Part shown: piece after piece, positions 51,445 to 59,313 of the stretch
Numbering within the stretch: the first letter of the stretch is position 1
Layout: every line of letters begins with the position of its first letter
Assembly (NCBI GenBank): GCA_964571855.1
Contig: CAZNDO010000001.1
Span: forward strand, 372,001-436,000
From: CAYYFX01 sp964571855
GTDB lineage: Bacteria; ARS69
DNA length: 64,000 nucleotides
Direction of reading: 5' to 3'
Made by a program: the position numbers and the translations under genes
The notes under the pieces: generated by a model
The model's input: the letters and a program-made list of their open reading frames with translations, nothing else
Told to the model about the DNA's origin: nothing
The model's database searches: none

Positions 51445-52284
51445 TCACGGCGCGGTGGCGCGCCGCTGCGCGAAGAGCCAGTCGATCGCCTCGACGGAGT
51501 CGAACGCCGGATCCCACGCGTTGTGCCCCGTTCCCGGCAGCTCGGAGTAGTGCGCCGGCGCGTCCACCGCACGCAGCGTGGCCGCCAGCCTGCGGGACTC
51601 CTCCACGGGGATCACCGGATCCGCATCCCCGTGGAAGAACCACACGGGAAGCGAGCGGATGCGACCCGCGAGCGCCTCGAACGGATCCCCGGCCTCCGCC
51701 GGGACGACGGGATCCATGTCCGGGATCGGACGTCCGTTCACGGACTCCGACGGCCGGACGCGCCCGCAGGCCACGAGCGCCGCGGCGAACCGGCCGGGAT
51801 CCCGGTACGCGAGGTACCAGACGCCCGCGCCGCCGAGGGAGAGCCCGGCCAGGTACAAGCGGTCGGGATCCACGGAGAACTCCCGCGCCGCGGCATCCAG
51901 CGCCGCCAGCGCGTTCGCCGCCTCGCGCTCCGACCACCGGTGATCCCGGCGCGCCTGGGGGAACACCACGATCGCCGGCCAGCGCTCCGCGTGCCGGCGG
52001 ATCGCCGTGCCCAGCCCGATCTCCGTCTGCACGAGCCCGTCGTCCCCCTGCTCGCCCGATCCGTGCAGGAAGAGAATGACCGGCCACAACTCGTCCGCCT
52101 CGTAGCCCGCGGGGACGTACACCTGGTACCGGCGTGTCTCGTCGCCGTCGCGCAGCGTGCGGTTCAGGAAGCCGGTCTCGTGCGTGCCCATGCTCGACTC
52201 CGTCGTTCCCGTGTCGGCGACCGCCCGCGGAGCCGCGAGCGTGAGGCTCACGCCGAGCGCGCAGAGAAGCCTCGCCAGGAACAT
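51445..52284 (-). CDS. Secreted alpha/beta hydrolase (phospholipase/carboxylesterase-type, dienelactone/PHB-depolymerase-like)
   Basis: A 279-residue exported hydrolase. After a signal peptide ending APRAVA near 22 it has RYQVYVPAGYEADELWPVILFLHGSGEQGDDG, where LFLHGSGEQG is the oxyanion region. The nucleophile elbow is YLAGLSLGGAGVWYLA (GLSLGG). The catalytic His is in LPGTGHNAWDPAF and the Asp in FHGDADPVIPVEESR, so the triad is complete. This group contains prolyl-oligopeptidase-like and feruloyl/PHB-related secreted esterases. It is three bases from the frameshifted HD gene. Confidence 0.88.
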   Translation of the reverse strand: MFLARLLCALGVSLTLAAPRAVADTGTTESSMGTHETGFLNRTLRDGDETRRYQVYVPAGYEADELWPVILFLHGSGEQGDDGLVQTEIGLGTAIRRHAERWPAIVVFPQARRDHRWSEREAANALAALDAAAREFSVDPDRLYLAGLSLGGAGVWYLAYRDPGRFAAALVACGRVRPSESVNGRPIPDMDPVVPAEAGDPFEALAGRIRSLPVWFFHGDADPVIPVEESRRLAATLRAVDAPAHYSELPGTGHNAWDPAFDSVEAIDWLFAQRRATAP

Positions 52285-52286
52285 GC

Positions 52287-52800
52287 TCAAACCCCGCCCT
52301 CCCGGATCCAATCGCGCGCGAACTCCGGCAGATGATCCCCCAGGCTTCGCTCCCGCGTCCACGCGTGCATGGCCGGATCCCGCGCAGCCTTCGTGCACAG
52401 CCACCGCCCGCCCGGCGTGATGCCCACGCGCCACAGGTCCAGGCGATCCGCATCCCAGCACGTCTGCACCGTCACGTCGCCGTCCGTGGTGCCGTCCGTG
52501 TGGTGGGTGCACGCGTGCCGGAGCAGCTCCCACTGCGGGGCCGACAGCCCCAGCTCGGCGCGCAGCCGAGCCGCCAGGTCCGCGCCGCCGCGCCCGTGCT
52601 CCGGGTCCGTGCCCTCGTTGACGCGGCGTGCGTCGTGGAAGACCGGGAAAAGCGTCACCACGTCCGGGTCGGCGCCGGTTGCGCTCCGCCAGCTGCAGCC
52701 CCGTCTCCAGGACCCGCGCCCAGTGCGGCACGCCGTGGACGCCCATCACGGGGAGCGTGTAGCCGGCGAGGATCGCGTCGAGGATCGCCGGCGCAATCAC
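52287..52800 (-). pseudogene. HD-domain protein, frameshifted near 52679
   Basis: A gene of about 170 codons with its reading frame broken once. The 5' part (GTG 52800 on) reads IAPAILDAILAGYTLPVMGVHGVPHWARVLETGLQLAER, the first HD helix with the His of HxxxxHW. It then shifts; the downstream frame reads TGADPDVVTLFPVFHDARRVNEGTDPEHGRGGADLAARL, with the second His-Asp pair (FHD). The 3' part ends with TCWDADRLDLWRVGI and HAWTRERSLGDHLPEFARDWI. Removing one A in the rc sequence GAGCGCAACCGGC restores the frame. As one of two frameshifts in the window it may be an assembly error, or real decay of a phosphohydrolase. Confidence 0.75.
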
Positions 52801-53855
52801 GGGAGATCCGGCCACAGCGCCTCCGCCTCCTCCCGCGTCAGCTCGAACACCTTCGCCGGCGTCCCCGCGCGGATCACGCCGAAGTCCACGAGCTCGTCCC
52901 CCACGAACCGGATTCCCAGCTTCTCCTTCACGCGGATGGCGCCCGTGTTCTGCGCCGGCGTCTTGAACAGGATCCGCTTCAGGTCGAAGCGACGCAGGAA
53001 GACGCGGCACGCGAGCGGGTACGACCGCAGGGCGATGCCGCGGCCGCGGAACTCGGGGCGCCACAGGTGCGCGTGGAAGATGCCGTGGTCACCCTCGACC
53101 AGCGGGTTGATCGTGTGCATGCCGACGGGCCGCCCGTCCAGCAGGATCGCCAGCGTGTTGAGCTTCGCCGTGCCCGCCTCGGCATCCTGCACGCGCTTCC
53201 GGACGGCCGCCTCGAACGCCTCCTCCTGCGGCATCCTCGCGAGGTCCACGCCCATCGACTCCAGGAACGCTCGCGGCGACCGGAACCAGTAGTCCATCAC
53301 GGCGGGGATCTCCGCCTCGGCCAGGTCCCGCACGGTGATCACGCCCGGCGGCGCCGCGTGGCGGACGACCTTCTCGTAGCGCCACACTTCCAGCGCGATC
53401 GGCCCCTCGTCGGTCTCGGCGTGCGTCACCGTCGTCCCGGCGCGGCGCCACCCGTGCTTCTCGTAGAACCGGGCCGCGCGCTCGTTGCCGATGGCGCACG
53501 CCAGCCACGCGGTCTCCACCCCGCGGGCCGCGAGGGCGGCCTCCGCATCGTCGATCAACGCCGCCGCCACGCCGGTCCCGCGCGCCTCGGCGGCGACGTA
53601 GAGCTGGTCCAGCTTCTCCCCGGTCAGGTAGTAGAAGCCCACCGGCGCCCCGGCCGGCCCGACGACGCGCACGTTCGGCAGTGCCTCCCGCATCCGGATC
53701 GCGAAGTTCCCGGGCGTCCGGAGTCGCACGAACGAGGCCGGCACGATGGCCGCATGCGCATCCCGCCACCCGTCGTGCCAGAGGCGCGCGAGGTGCGCCG
53801 CCTCGCCCGGGTCCGCGCTCCTCACATCCACGCGCGATCCCCCCGGAGACGTCAT
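52797..53855 (-). CDS. Tandem GNAT protein (two acetyltransferase domains)
   Basis: A 352-residue protein with two GNAT domains. The first (about 8-165) has FVRLRTPGNFAIRMREALPNVRVVGPAGAPVGFYYL, EKLDQLYVAAEARGTGVAAALIDDAEAALA (R-G-T-G-V-A loop) and AIGNERAARFYEKHGWRRAG. The second (about 175-340) starts GVITVRDLAEAEIPAVMDYWFRSPRAFLESMGVDL, a distinct RimJ/RimL-like family, with WRPEFRGRGIALRSYPLACRVFLRRFDLKRILFKTPAQNTGAIRVKEKLG. Both acetyl-CoA loops look intact. The ATG overlaps the DUF1697 stop (ATGA) and the stop overlaps the HD gene start (GTGA). Confidence 0.85.
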   Translation of the reverse strand: MTSPGGSRVDVRSADPGEAAHLARLWHDGWRDAHAAIVPASFVRLRTPGNFAIRMREALPNVRVVGPAGAPVGFYYLTGEKLDQLYVAAEARGTGVAAALIDDAEAALAARGVETAWLACAIGNERAARFYEKHGWRRAGTTVTHAETDEGPIALEVWRYEKVVRHAAPPGVITVRDLAEAEIPAVMDYWFRSPRAFLESMGVDLARMPQEEAFEAAVRKRVQDAEAGTAKLNTLAILLDGRPVGMHTINPLVEGDHGIFHAHLWRPEFRGRGIALRSYPLACRVFLRRFDLKRILFKTPAQNTGAIRVKEKLGIRFVGDELVDFGVIRAGTPAKVFELTREEAEALWPDLP

Positions 53856-54367
53856 GCCACCGCACACTTCCGGACCGTGTCCCATGTGCGCGTGGTGACG
53901 GTGTCGCCGAACGTCTTCTTGATCAGCTGCATGAACACGGGACCCCGCGGGCTCGGCACGTAGGCCAGGAACGCCTCGCGCCCCTTCACCGCGAGGATGC
54001 GCGCGCCATCCATCTCGATCGGCAGCGCCAGCTTCGTGCGGTGCGGCTGGTCCAGGAAGGTGACGACGCGCTTGGCGTTCGCGGGGAGGCGGAAAGCGCG
54101 GAACGGGTCCGCCTCGAGCAGCGCGTCCAGCGCGGCGGTGGAGCGAAGGAGCGTGTGGAACGTGCGACCCAGCTCCTTCGTCATGGCCGCCTCGATGCGC
54201 CGCGCCAGCGCCGTCTCGGCAGCGGCCCGCGTGCTGAACGCCACGTTCCCGGTGGCGAGGACGGTCTTCACGTCGTCGAAGCCGGCGGACTCGAAGCACC
54301 GGCGGAGATCCGCCATCTTCAGGTTCATCGGGGTCACGCCGCGAAGGAGCGCTACGTAACGGGGCAT
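53852..54367 (-). CDS. DUF1697 domain-containing protein
   Basis: A 171-residue DUF1697 protein. It starts PRYVALLRGVTPMNLKMADLRRCFESAGFDDVKTVLATGNVAFST, the highly conserved family start with LLRGV and ATGNVAF. Later parts are ALARRIEAAMTKELGRTFHTLLRSTAALDALLEADPF and IEMDGARILAVKGREAFLAYVPSPRG. The family fold is ferredoxin-like and its function is unknown. A short gap separates it from the VOC gene above, and an ATGA overlap from the double-GNAT gene below. Confidence 0.9.
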   Translation of the reverse strand: MPRYVALLRGVTPMNLKMADLRRCFESAGFDDVKTVLATGNVAFSTRAAAETALARRIEAAMTKELGRTFHTLLRSTAALDALLEADPFRAFRLPANAKRVVTFLDQPHRTKLALPIEMDGARILAVKGREAFLAYVPSPRGPVFMQLIKKTFGDTVTTRTWDTVRKCAVA

Positions 54368-54385
54368 CCGCCCTCCACCGCGCCG

Positions 54386-54763
54386 TCATGCCGAGCGGTC
54401 CCGGTAGAACTGGAGGCCGTTGCGGTCGGGATCCTGCACGTGGAACTCCCGCGTGCCCCACGGCGTGTCCCGCACGTCGTTGCGGTGCAGGTCCGGGATG
54501 CGGAGCTGCTCGGAAAGCGCGTCCACGTCGTTCACCGCGATCCGGTACGTCGGGCGGTCCTCCCCGTCGCGCCACGCCGATGCGTCATGCCACTGCAGGT
54601 GCAGCTCCACGGCGTCGCGCCGGATCGCGGCGTAGCGCGGCTCGTCGGGCGCATCCGTGAACGTGCACCGGAAGCCGAGCCGCTCGTAGAAGCGGACGGC
54701 CGCGCGCACGTCGCGCACGGCGAGCACGGGATGGATCCCCTCCAGACGGGGACCTTCAGACAT
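54386..54763 (-). CDS. VOC family protein (bleomycin resistance-like)
   Basis: A 125-residue VOC protein. LEGIHPVLAVRDVRAAVRFYERLGFRCTFTDAPDEPRYAAIRRDAVELHLQWHDASAW is the first repeat, with the His ligand in GIHPVLAV and another in ELHLQW. The second repeat is PTYRIAVNDVDALSEQLRI and ends WGTREFHVQDPDRNGLQFYRDRS. The last acidic ligand position is Gln in LQFYR, so it belongs to the bleomycin-resistance-type non-metal group. It overlaps the next VOC gene by 8 bases. Confidence 0.84.
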   Translation of the reverse strand: MSEGPRLEGIHPVLAVRDVRAAVRFYERLGFRCTFTDAPDEPRYAAIRRDAVELHLQWHDASAWRDGEDRPTYRIAVNDVDALSEQLRIPDLHRNDVRDTPWGTREFHVQDPDRNGLQFYRDRSA

Positions 54764-55127
54764 GCTGGTCCACGAGCACGGGGTTCCCGTCCGGATCCAC
54801 CACGACGAAGTGCGCGGGACCGGATCCCTTCTCGTCCGCCTCCTGCTGGAACGTCACGCCCTTCGCGCGGAGCTGCCGCTGCAGCTCGCGGACATCGGTG
54901 AACGACGGCAGCTTCTGCGCGCCCTGGTCCCAGCCCGGGTTGAACGTGAGGATGTTGCGTTCGAACATCCCCTGGAAGAGCCCGATCACGGTGCTCCCGT
55001 TCTTCAGGATCAGCCAGCCCTGCGCGGCGTCGCCGCCGAGCGCGGAGAATCCCAGCTTCTCGTAGAAGGACTTCGACGCCTGGAGATCCTTCACGGCCAG
55101 GCTGACGGAGAAGGCACCGAGTTCCAT
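54756..55127 (-). CDS. VOC family protein
   Basis: A 123-residue VOC protein. It begins LGAFSVSLAVKDLQASKSFYEKLGFSALGG, then GWLILKNGSTVIGLFQGMFERNILTFNPGWDQGAQKLPSFTDVRELQRQLRAKGVTFQQEAD and GPAHFVVVDPDGNPVLVDQHV. The first-ligand His is Ser in this subgroup, a feature of YycE/glyoxalase-like proteins common in Bacteroidetes and soil bacteria. Paired with the preceding VOC gene with an 8-base overlap, possibly as heterodimer partners. Confidence 0.84.
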   Translation of the reverse strand: MELGAFSVSLAVKDLQASKSFYEKLGFSALGGDAAQGWLILKNGSTVIGLFQGMFERNILTFNPGWDQGAQKLPSFTDVRELQRQLRAKGVTFQQEADEKGSGPAHFVVVDPDGNPVLVDQHV

Positions 55128-55211
55128 GCGCGACCTCGTGTCTGGGGAGAGAGGGACTCGAGCGGAGGATGACCGTTTCGATGCCCGTGCATCAAGTGCG
55201 AATCACGCCGC

Positions 55212-55997
55212 TCAGGGCCGTTTGCGAACCAGCGTCCGCAGCAGGTCGTGCCGGAACTGTGTGTACACCAGGAGATCGGGATAGCCCGTCGACTCGCAGT
55301 CGTGAGGGCTTGCCCGGAGTCCGGCAATCGCCCTGCGCGTGTCCTCGCCCCGCCCCGTCACGCGGTAGCCGGCCCCGAACGCGACGATCTGTCCGGCTGC
55401 GAGGGCGCGCGCGATCTCCCGCTTCGTCGCTGCGTGTCGACTCGGCCAGAACAGCGCCCCCAGCGAAGCGGAGTCCACCGGTGCCGAGTCCCCGATGAAG
55501 GGCACGTCGGCCGCAGAACCGGTGAGGGCCCGCGGGTCGTCTCGCAGACGAACCGAGTACCACCACGCGTCCGTCACGTGGGCGGATCGAACGAAGGGGT
55601 ACCGCTGCAGCTTGATCGCGGCAAGCTGCGGTGCATCCGGCCGATGCCCGTGCTCCCGGCGGATCCGGCAAACAGTGGCACTGACCTGCTCGGATCGCTC
55701 TTCCCACTCGGCCACCGGGAGCAGGTCCGGCGCACCCTCGATCACACGCGTCGAGTCCTCCGCAAGGACCGGGCAGTTGAGCCGCACATCCGGTCGTCGC
55801 ATCGGTTCGAGCACGTGCCCGTTGACCAGGAGCGTGTCCCCGTTCGTCGTGTACGCCAGCGGCTCCGTCAGGCGGACGCCATCCGCGTAGATCTCGCCGC
55901 GCCCCTGGCCTCCGGCATCGGCCGGGACGCCGGACGCCCTCGCGCCGGCCGCGATCACGACGAGCGCGACAGCGGCGGAGGTTGTCCAGCATCCCAT
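55212..55997 (-). CDS. Secreted hypothetical protein
   Basis: A 261-residue exported protein with a signal peptide (AAVALVVIAAGARASG). I do not recognise a family. Visible parts are GEIYADGVRLTEPLAYTTNGDTLLVNGHVLEP, with a short beta-hairpin repeat, then RREHGHRPDAPQLAAIKLQRYPFVRSAHVTDAWWYSVRL, IGDSAPVDSASLGALFWPSRHAATKREIARALAAGQIVAFGAGYRVTGRGED, and a basic C-terminus RHDLLRTLVRKRP. Codon use looks ordinary for the window. It has no tail of the SWG or FlgD kind, and its neighbours (VOC genes, a YCII gene) give no clear clue. Confidence 0.6.
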   Translation of the reverse strand: MGCWTTSAAVALVVIAAGARASGVPADAGGQGRGEIYADGVRLTEPLAYTTNGDTLLVNGHVLEPMRRPDVRLNCPVLAEDSTRVIEGAPDLLPVAEWEERSEQVSATVCRIRREHGHRPDAPQLAAIKLQRYPFVRSAHVTDAWWYSVRLRDDPRALTGSAADVPFIGDSAPVDSASLGALFWPSRHAATKREIARALAAGQIVAFGAGYRVTGRGEDTRRAIAGLRASPHDCESTGYPDLLVYTQFRHDLLRTLVRKRP

Positions 55998-56024
55998 GGC
56001 ATCGTCTCCCGCGATCGCGCGCGA

Positions 56025-56387
56025 CTACCCCTGCTCGTCCAGGGGCCGCGCCTCGCACTCGCCCTCGAAGTCCGGCCAGTGCTCGAGGTGCAGCTCCATG
56101 AACCTGCGGGCCACCTCCCGGGCGTGCTCCGGCGACTTGACCTCGAGGATCGCGTAGCCGCCGACCAGCTCCTTCGCCTCGGTGAAGGGGCCGTCCGTCA
56201 GCCGCAGTTTGCGCCCGCTCTGGCGGACCCGGAAGCCCTCGGAGCTGGGCTTGAGGCCGGCCGTGTCCTTCAGGATGCCGCTCTTGAAGCTCTCCTCCAC
56301 GTACTTGCCCATGGCATCCATGAGGCCCGGCGGGATGGGCTGGGAGCGGATGTCCTCGGAGTGCTTGATCATCATCAGGTACTTCAT
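56025..56387 (-). CDS. YCII-related domain protein
   Basis: A 120-residue protein of the YCII family. It starts MKYLMMIKHSEDIRSQPIPPGLMDAMGKYVEESFKSG, continues GFRVRQSGRKLRLTDGPFTEAKELVGGYAILEVKSPEHAREVARRFMELH and ends HWPDFEGECEARPLDEQG. The GPFTEAKELVGGY motif is diagnostic of the sigma-factor-associated YCII group (often next to ECF sigma-70 genes). The fold is ferredoxin-like, function not established. GAAGGAG precedes ATG 56387. No sigma factor gene lies next to it here. Confidence 0.9.
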   Translation of the reverse strand: MKYLMMIKHSEDIRSQPIPPGLMDAMGKYVEESFKSGILKDTAGLKPSSEGFRVRQSGRKLRLTDGPFTEAKELVGGYAILEVKSPEHAREVARRFMELHLEHWPDFEGECEARPLDEQG

Positions 56388-56552
56388 GCGTTTCTCCTTC
56401 GGCCCATCGGACCGCAAGTCGTTGCCTTCGAGGACCTTGGACGCTGCTCCCACCCGGACGGCAGGCCCGCTCCCCCGGCCCTCAAACTGCTCGTCGACCG
56501 GCGATCGTCGCAATCGACACGGGGCGGCACGCGGGGGCTTCCCCGGGGCGGA

Positions 56553-57092
56553 TCACTCGGCGGGTTCGCGCGCGGCCACGCGGCGATAGTGGGCGGTGAA
56601 CTCGGTGACCCACGGTCCGTCCGTCTGGGCGGACTCGGCGACCAGGCGGAATCCGTCCTCGGCGAGCTTCGTGATCGTGACGCGGGTCCGGACCCGCGAC
56701 GTGCCGTCTCCGGTCTCGTTCCCGAACACCCATCCGTCGTCCGTCGATCGGCCCTCGAGGTACTCGACGCTCCCGCCGCCGCGGAACCCGTAGTAGACGT
56801 ACAGGCCGTCCTCCTCGCGGTAGCCGAACACGCTCATGCCGTCGCGCGGGCCGTCGGCGTTCGTGGACGTGCAGGCCACGAAGCTCCGGCCGCCGTCGAG
56901 CCACCGGCAGATCTCGACGAACTCGGCCTCGGGCGGGCTCTCCTCGGTGGTCCATGCGCCTTCGAAGAAGGCCAGTGCCTCGCGCGGCCCCGGGTCGCCC
57001 GCGACCTGCGACCTCGCGGGCGGGGACGCGGCCAGGGAGCCCGCGAGGAGGAGACCGAGGTACGGGACTGCCTGCGGGTGTCGGACTCGCAT
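56553..57092 (-). CDS. Secreted DUF1579-like protein
   Basis: A 179-residue exported protein. A signal peptide ends PPARSQ near 29. The mature part looks like a calycin/THAP4-like or DUF1579-type beta-barrel: GPREALAFFEGAWTTEESPPEAEFVEICRWLDGGRSFVACTSTNADGPRDGMSVFGYREEDGLYVYYGFRGGGSVEYLEGRSTDDGWVFGNETGDGTSRVRTRVTITKLAEDGF. The pattern GxWTxEE..C.W..GGRxFV.. is common in secreted proteins of soil bacteria. Function unknown; it may bind a hydrophobic ligand. The gap 56388-56552 shows nothing else. Confidence 0.68.
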   Translation of the reverse strand: MRVRHPQAVPYLGLLLAGSLAASPPARSQVAGDPGPREALAFFEGAWTTEESPPEAEFVEICRWLDGGRSFVACTSTNADGPRDGMSVFGYREEDGLYVYYGFRGGGSVEYLEGRSTDDGWVFGNETGDGTSRVRTRVTITKLAEDGFRLVAESAQTDGPWVTEFTAHYRRVAAREPAE

Positions 57093-57174
57093 CGGAGTCA
57101 GGCTCCTGGTCGGGGATGTTGCGCGAGTCTAGCAGAGGCGCATCCGAACCGTCGGTCCATGACCAAAGCCGGCT

Positions 57175-57735
57175 TCAGGACGACGAGCGCGGCACCTCGT
57201 AGCGAAGCTCCGCGAATCCCGTCCCCACCTGCCGGACCTCGACCAGACGCAGGGGCGGGCTGGTCAGCGCCCGCGGGAACAGCGGCTTCCCCTTGCCGAG
57301 CGTGACGGAGCCCACCTGGACGATGATCTCGTCCAGAAGTCCCGCGTCGTGGAACTGTCCCGCCAGGTCCCCGCCGCCCACGATCCACAGGTTCTTCGCA
57401 CCGGCCGCCGCGCGCATCGCGGCGTGCACGGGCCGCACGTCGCCGCGCACGAAACGGATGTCCGCGTTCGCCACCGCGGGGAGCTCGCGGCGCGAGAAGA
57501 CCCAGGTGGGCTGCGTGTAGGGCCACGGAGAACCCATCTGCGCCACCACCTCGTCCGCGTTGCGGAGCATCCACCGGTACGTGGAGGAACCCATGGCCAG
57601 GGCGCCGATCTCCGCGATGAACGCGGGATAGCTGGTCTCACTCGGCTCCCCGAGCGGGAACAGCCAGTCCACGGAGTCGTCCTCGGTGGCGATGAACCCG
57701 TCCAGGCTCGTCGCCGTGTAGTACTGCGTCTTCAT
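57175..57735 (-). CDS. Dihydrofolate reductase family protein (RibD C-terminal type)
   Basis: A 186-residue reductase-like protein of the RibD_C / DHFR family. It starts YYTATSLDGFIATEDDSVDWLFPLGEPSETSYPAFIAEIGALAMGSSTYRWML, the usual start with SLDGFIA and GSSTYRWM. It then has TWVFSRRELPAVANADIRFVRGDVRPVHAAMRAAAGAKNLWIVGGGDLAGQFHDAGLLDEIIVQVGSVTLGKGKPLFP. NADPH-binding residues GGGDLAG are present. Substrates are unknown. The ATG overlaps the DinB stop (ATGA). Confidence 0.9.
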   Translation of the reverse strand: MKTQYYTATSLDGFIATEDDSVDWLFPLGEPSETSYPAFIAEIGALAMGSSTYRWMLRNADEVVAQMGSPWPYTQPTWVFSRRELPAVANADIRFVRGDVRPVHAAMRAAAGAKNLWIVGGGDLAGQFHDAGLLDEIIVQVGSVTLGKGKPLFPRALTSPPLRLVEVRQVGTGFAELRYEVPRSSS

Positions 57736-58241
57736 GCTTCCCCGCGCGCCTCCCGCCACCGTCCGCGCCCGGTGGCATCCGCGTAGGCCCACGGCTGCAG
57801 ATCGGGGGGCTCCACGCCGAAGTCCCGGAGCCGTGCCCGGATCTGCTCCCGGTGGGCGCTGCCATGTTGCAACGCCTGCGCCACGATGACGCCGGCGTGC
57901 ACCTCGTACGTCCCGTTCTCGAGGACCAGCACTCGCTCCGCATCCAGGGGCCGGGAGAGGAGATCCTGCCACGCGCGATCGCCTTCGTCCGCGCGCGCGG
58001 CCAGTGCGTCCGGATCCGCAGCGTCGCTCCGGTCATCCACCCACGGCGGTCGCGCGGCGCCGAGGGTGGCCGCGTACGCGGCGTGCGACCGGATGAAATG
58101 GTTGAACGTGGCGAGGATGCTCCCGTAGCCGTGCGCGGGGCGCTCGGCAAGCTGCTCCGCGGACAGGCGGCGGCATGCGTCCAGGAGCGTCCGCGTGGCC
58201 CACGCGCTGTGGCGGAACGCATCGCCGAGGATGTCGTTCAT
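57732..58241 (-). CDS. DinB family protein
   Basis: A 169-residue DinB protein. It starts LGDAFRHSAWATRTLLDACRRLSAEQLAERPAHGYGSILATFNHFIRSHAAYAATLG, a standard first half in which the His of FNHFIRS is the metal ligand. The last His ligands are in VIVAQALQHGSAHREQIRARLRDFG. It ends EPPDLQPWAYADATGRGRW, shared by a DinB subgroup. GTG or ATG variants nearby are not needed; ATG 58241 gives the full helix 1. The gap to the MazF remnant (112 bases) shows nothing else. Confidence 0.88.
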   Translation of the reverse strand: MNDILGDAFRHSAWATRTLLDACRRLSAEQLAERPAHGYGSILATFNHFIRSHAAYAATLGAARPPWVDDRSDAADPDALAARADEGDRAWQDLLSRPLDAERVLVLENGTYEVHAGVIVAQALQHGSAHREQIRARLRDFGVEPPDLQPWAYADATGRGRWREARGEA

Positions 58242-58353
58242 GGGCTGCGCCCTTTCGCTCGCACGGGTTCGCTCCGAACGTGCTCCCGGGGGACTGCCGC
58301 CGGCAAGACCGGTTTGGCGCTCGGCACCGCGCCGGTACCCGCCCACTCGCGGC

Positions 58354-58518
58354 TCACGGGGCGAGGACGAGCCGCAGCCCCGCGTCCACCTCGGCGAGCA
58401 CCGCGGCGGGAGCCGCGCCGGCGCGCTCCGCGAGGAAGCGCCGATCCAGGGTCAACACCCGGGACGCGTTCACCGTGATCGCGACGACGACGACCGTGCC
58501 GATCCGGCTGCGGATCAC
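58354..58518 (-). pseudogene. MazF/PemK toxin remnant
   Basis: A 54-codon open frame whose translation matches the C-terminal half of MazF toxins. SRIGTVVVVAITVN corresponds to the conserved central strand (RSRIATVVVVALTSN in typical members) and ASRVLTLDRRFLAERAG to the region around VSQVLTLDRRFLTERVG, ending AEVDAGLRLVLAP. About 27 residues between the two N residues are missing in frame, and the N-terminal third (including the QGEVWW strand) has been lost. Its GTG start overlaps the aquaporin stop. No MazE antitoxin is visible. It is a dead toxin gene. Confidence 0.72.
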
Positions 58519-59204
58519 GCCTGCTTCGCACCGAGGAACCGGTACACCGCCGCCCCGAGCAGCGCACCCACGATCGGTGCCACCCAGAAGAGCCAAAGCT
58601 GCGCGACGGCCCAGCCGCCCACGTACACCGCCACGCCCGTGCTGCGGGCCGGGTTCACCGACGTGTTCGTCACGGGAATGCTGATGAGGTGGATCAGCGT
58701 GAGCCCCAGACCGATGGCGATCGGCGCGAACCCCTGCGGCGCGCGCGCATCCGTGGCCCCGAGGATGATCAGCAGGAACATCATGGTCATGACGATCTCG
58801 GTGACGAGCGCCGCCGGCATCGAGTAGCCGCCGGGGGAGTGCTCCGCGAATCCGTTGGACGCGAACCCCGCGGTCACGTCGAAGCCGGGTTGCCCGCTCG
58901 CGATCACCAGCAGCACGCCGCCGGCGATCACGGCACCCAGCACCTGGGCCGCGATGTACGGCAGCAGTTGCCCCGCCGGGAACCGGCCGCCGGCCCACAG
59001 ACCCACCGAAACGGCGGGGTTGAGATGGCATCCCGAGATGTGGCCGATGGCGAACGCCATCGTGAGCACCGTGAGACCGAACGCGAGCGACACGCCGAGC
59101 AGGCCGATCCCCACGTCCGGGAAGGCGGCGGCCAGGACCGCGCTGCCGCAACCGCCCAGCACGAGCCAGAACGTCCCGAAGAGCTCCGCACCGAACTTCT
59201 GCAT
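58515..59204 (-). CDS. aqpZ: Aquaporin Z-like water channel
   Basis: A 229-residue major intrinsic protein of the AqpZ type, a channel for water across the inner membrane. The two NPA boxes are GCHLNPAVSVGLWAGGRFP near 61 and TNTSVNPARSTGVAVYVGG near 183. The ar/R selectivity Arg follows the second NPA (NPARS). The His in GHISGCH and the Phe-rich first helix (AELFGTFWLVLGGCGSAVLA) fit AqpZ. Six membrane helices are clear. ATG 59204 is close to a GGAG-rich region. The MazF remnant follows with a GTGA overlap. Confidence 0.93.
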   Translation of the reverse strand: MQKFGAELFGTFWLVLGGCGSAVLAAAFPDVGIGLLGVSLAFGLTVLTMAFAIGHISGCHLNPAVSVGLWAGGRFPAGQLLPYIAAQVLGAVIAGGVLLVIASGQPGFDVTAGFASNGFAEHSPGGYSMPAALVTEIVMTMMFLLIILGATDARAPQGFAPIAIGLGLTLIHLISIPVTNTSVNPARSTGVAVYVGGWAVAQLWLFWVAPIVGALLGAAVYRFLGAKQA

Positions 59205-59313
59205 GCTCCCACCCCTCTCGGCAGTCGACTGCGACGGGCCGCCGGGACCGGCGGCGCGGGCGGATCATCGATCCGCCCTGCGGCGGGGGCAAGCGGCATC
59301 TCCCGGCGGGCAG

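Noticed and set aside
58354..58518. Calling the 54-codon frame an active MazF toxin
   Set aside because: It lacks the N-terminal strands and a ~27-residue central segment needed for the fold and active site.
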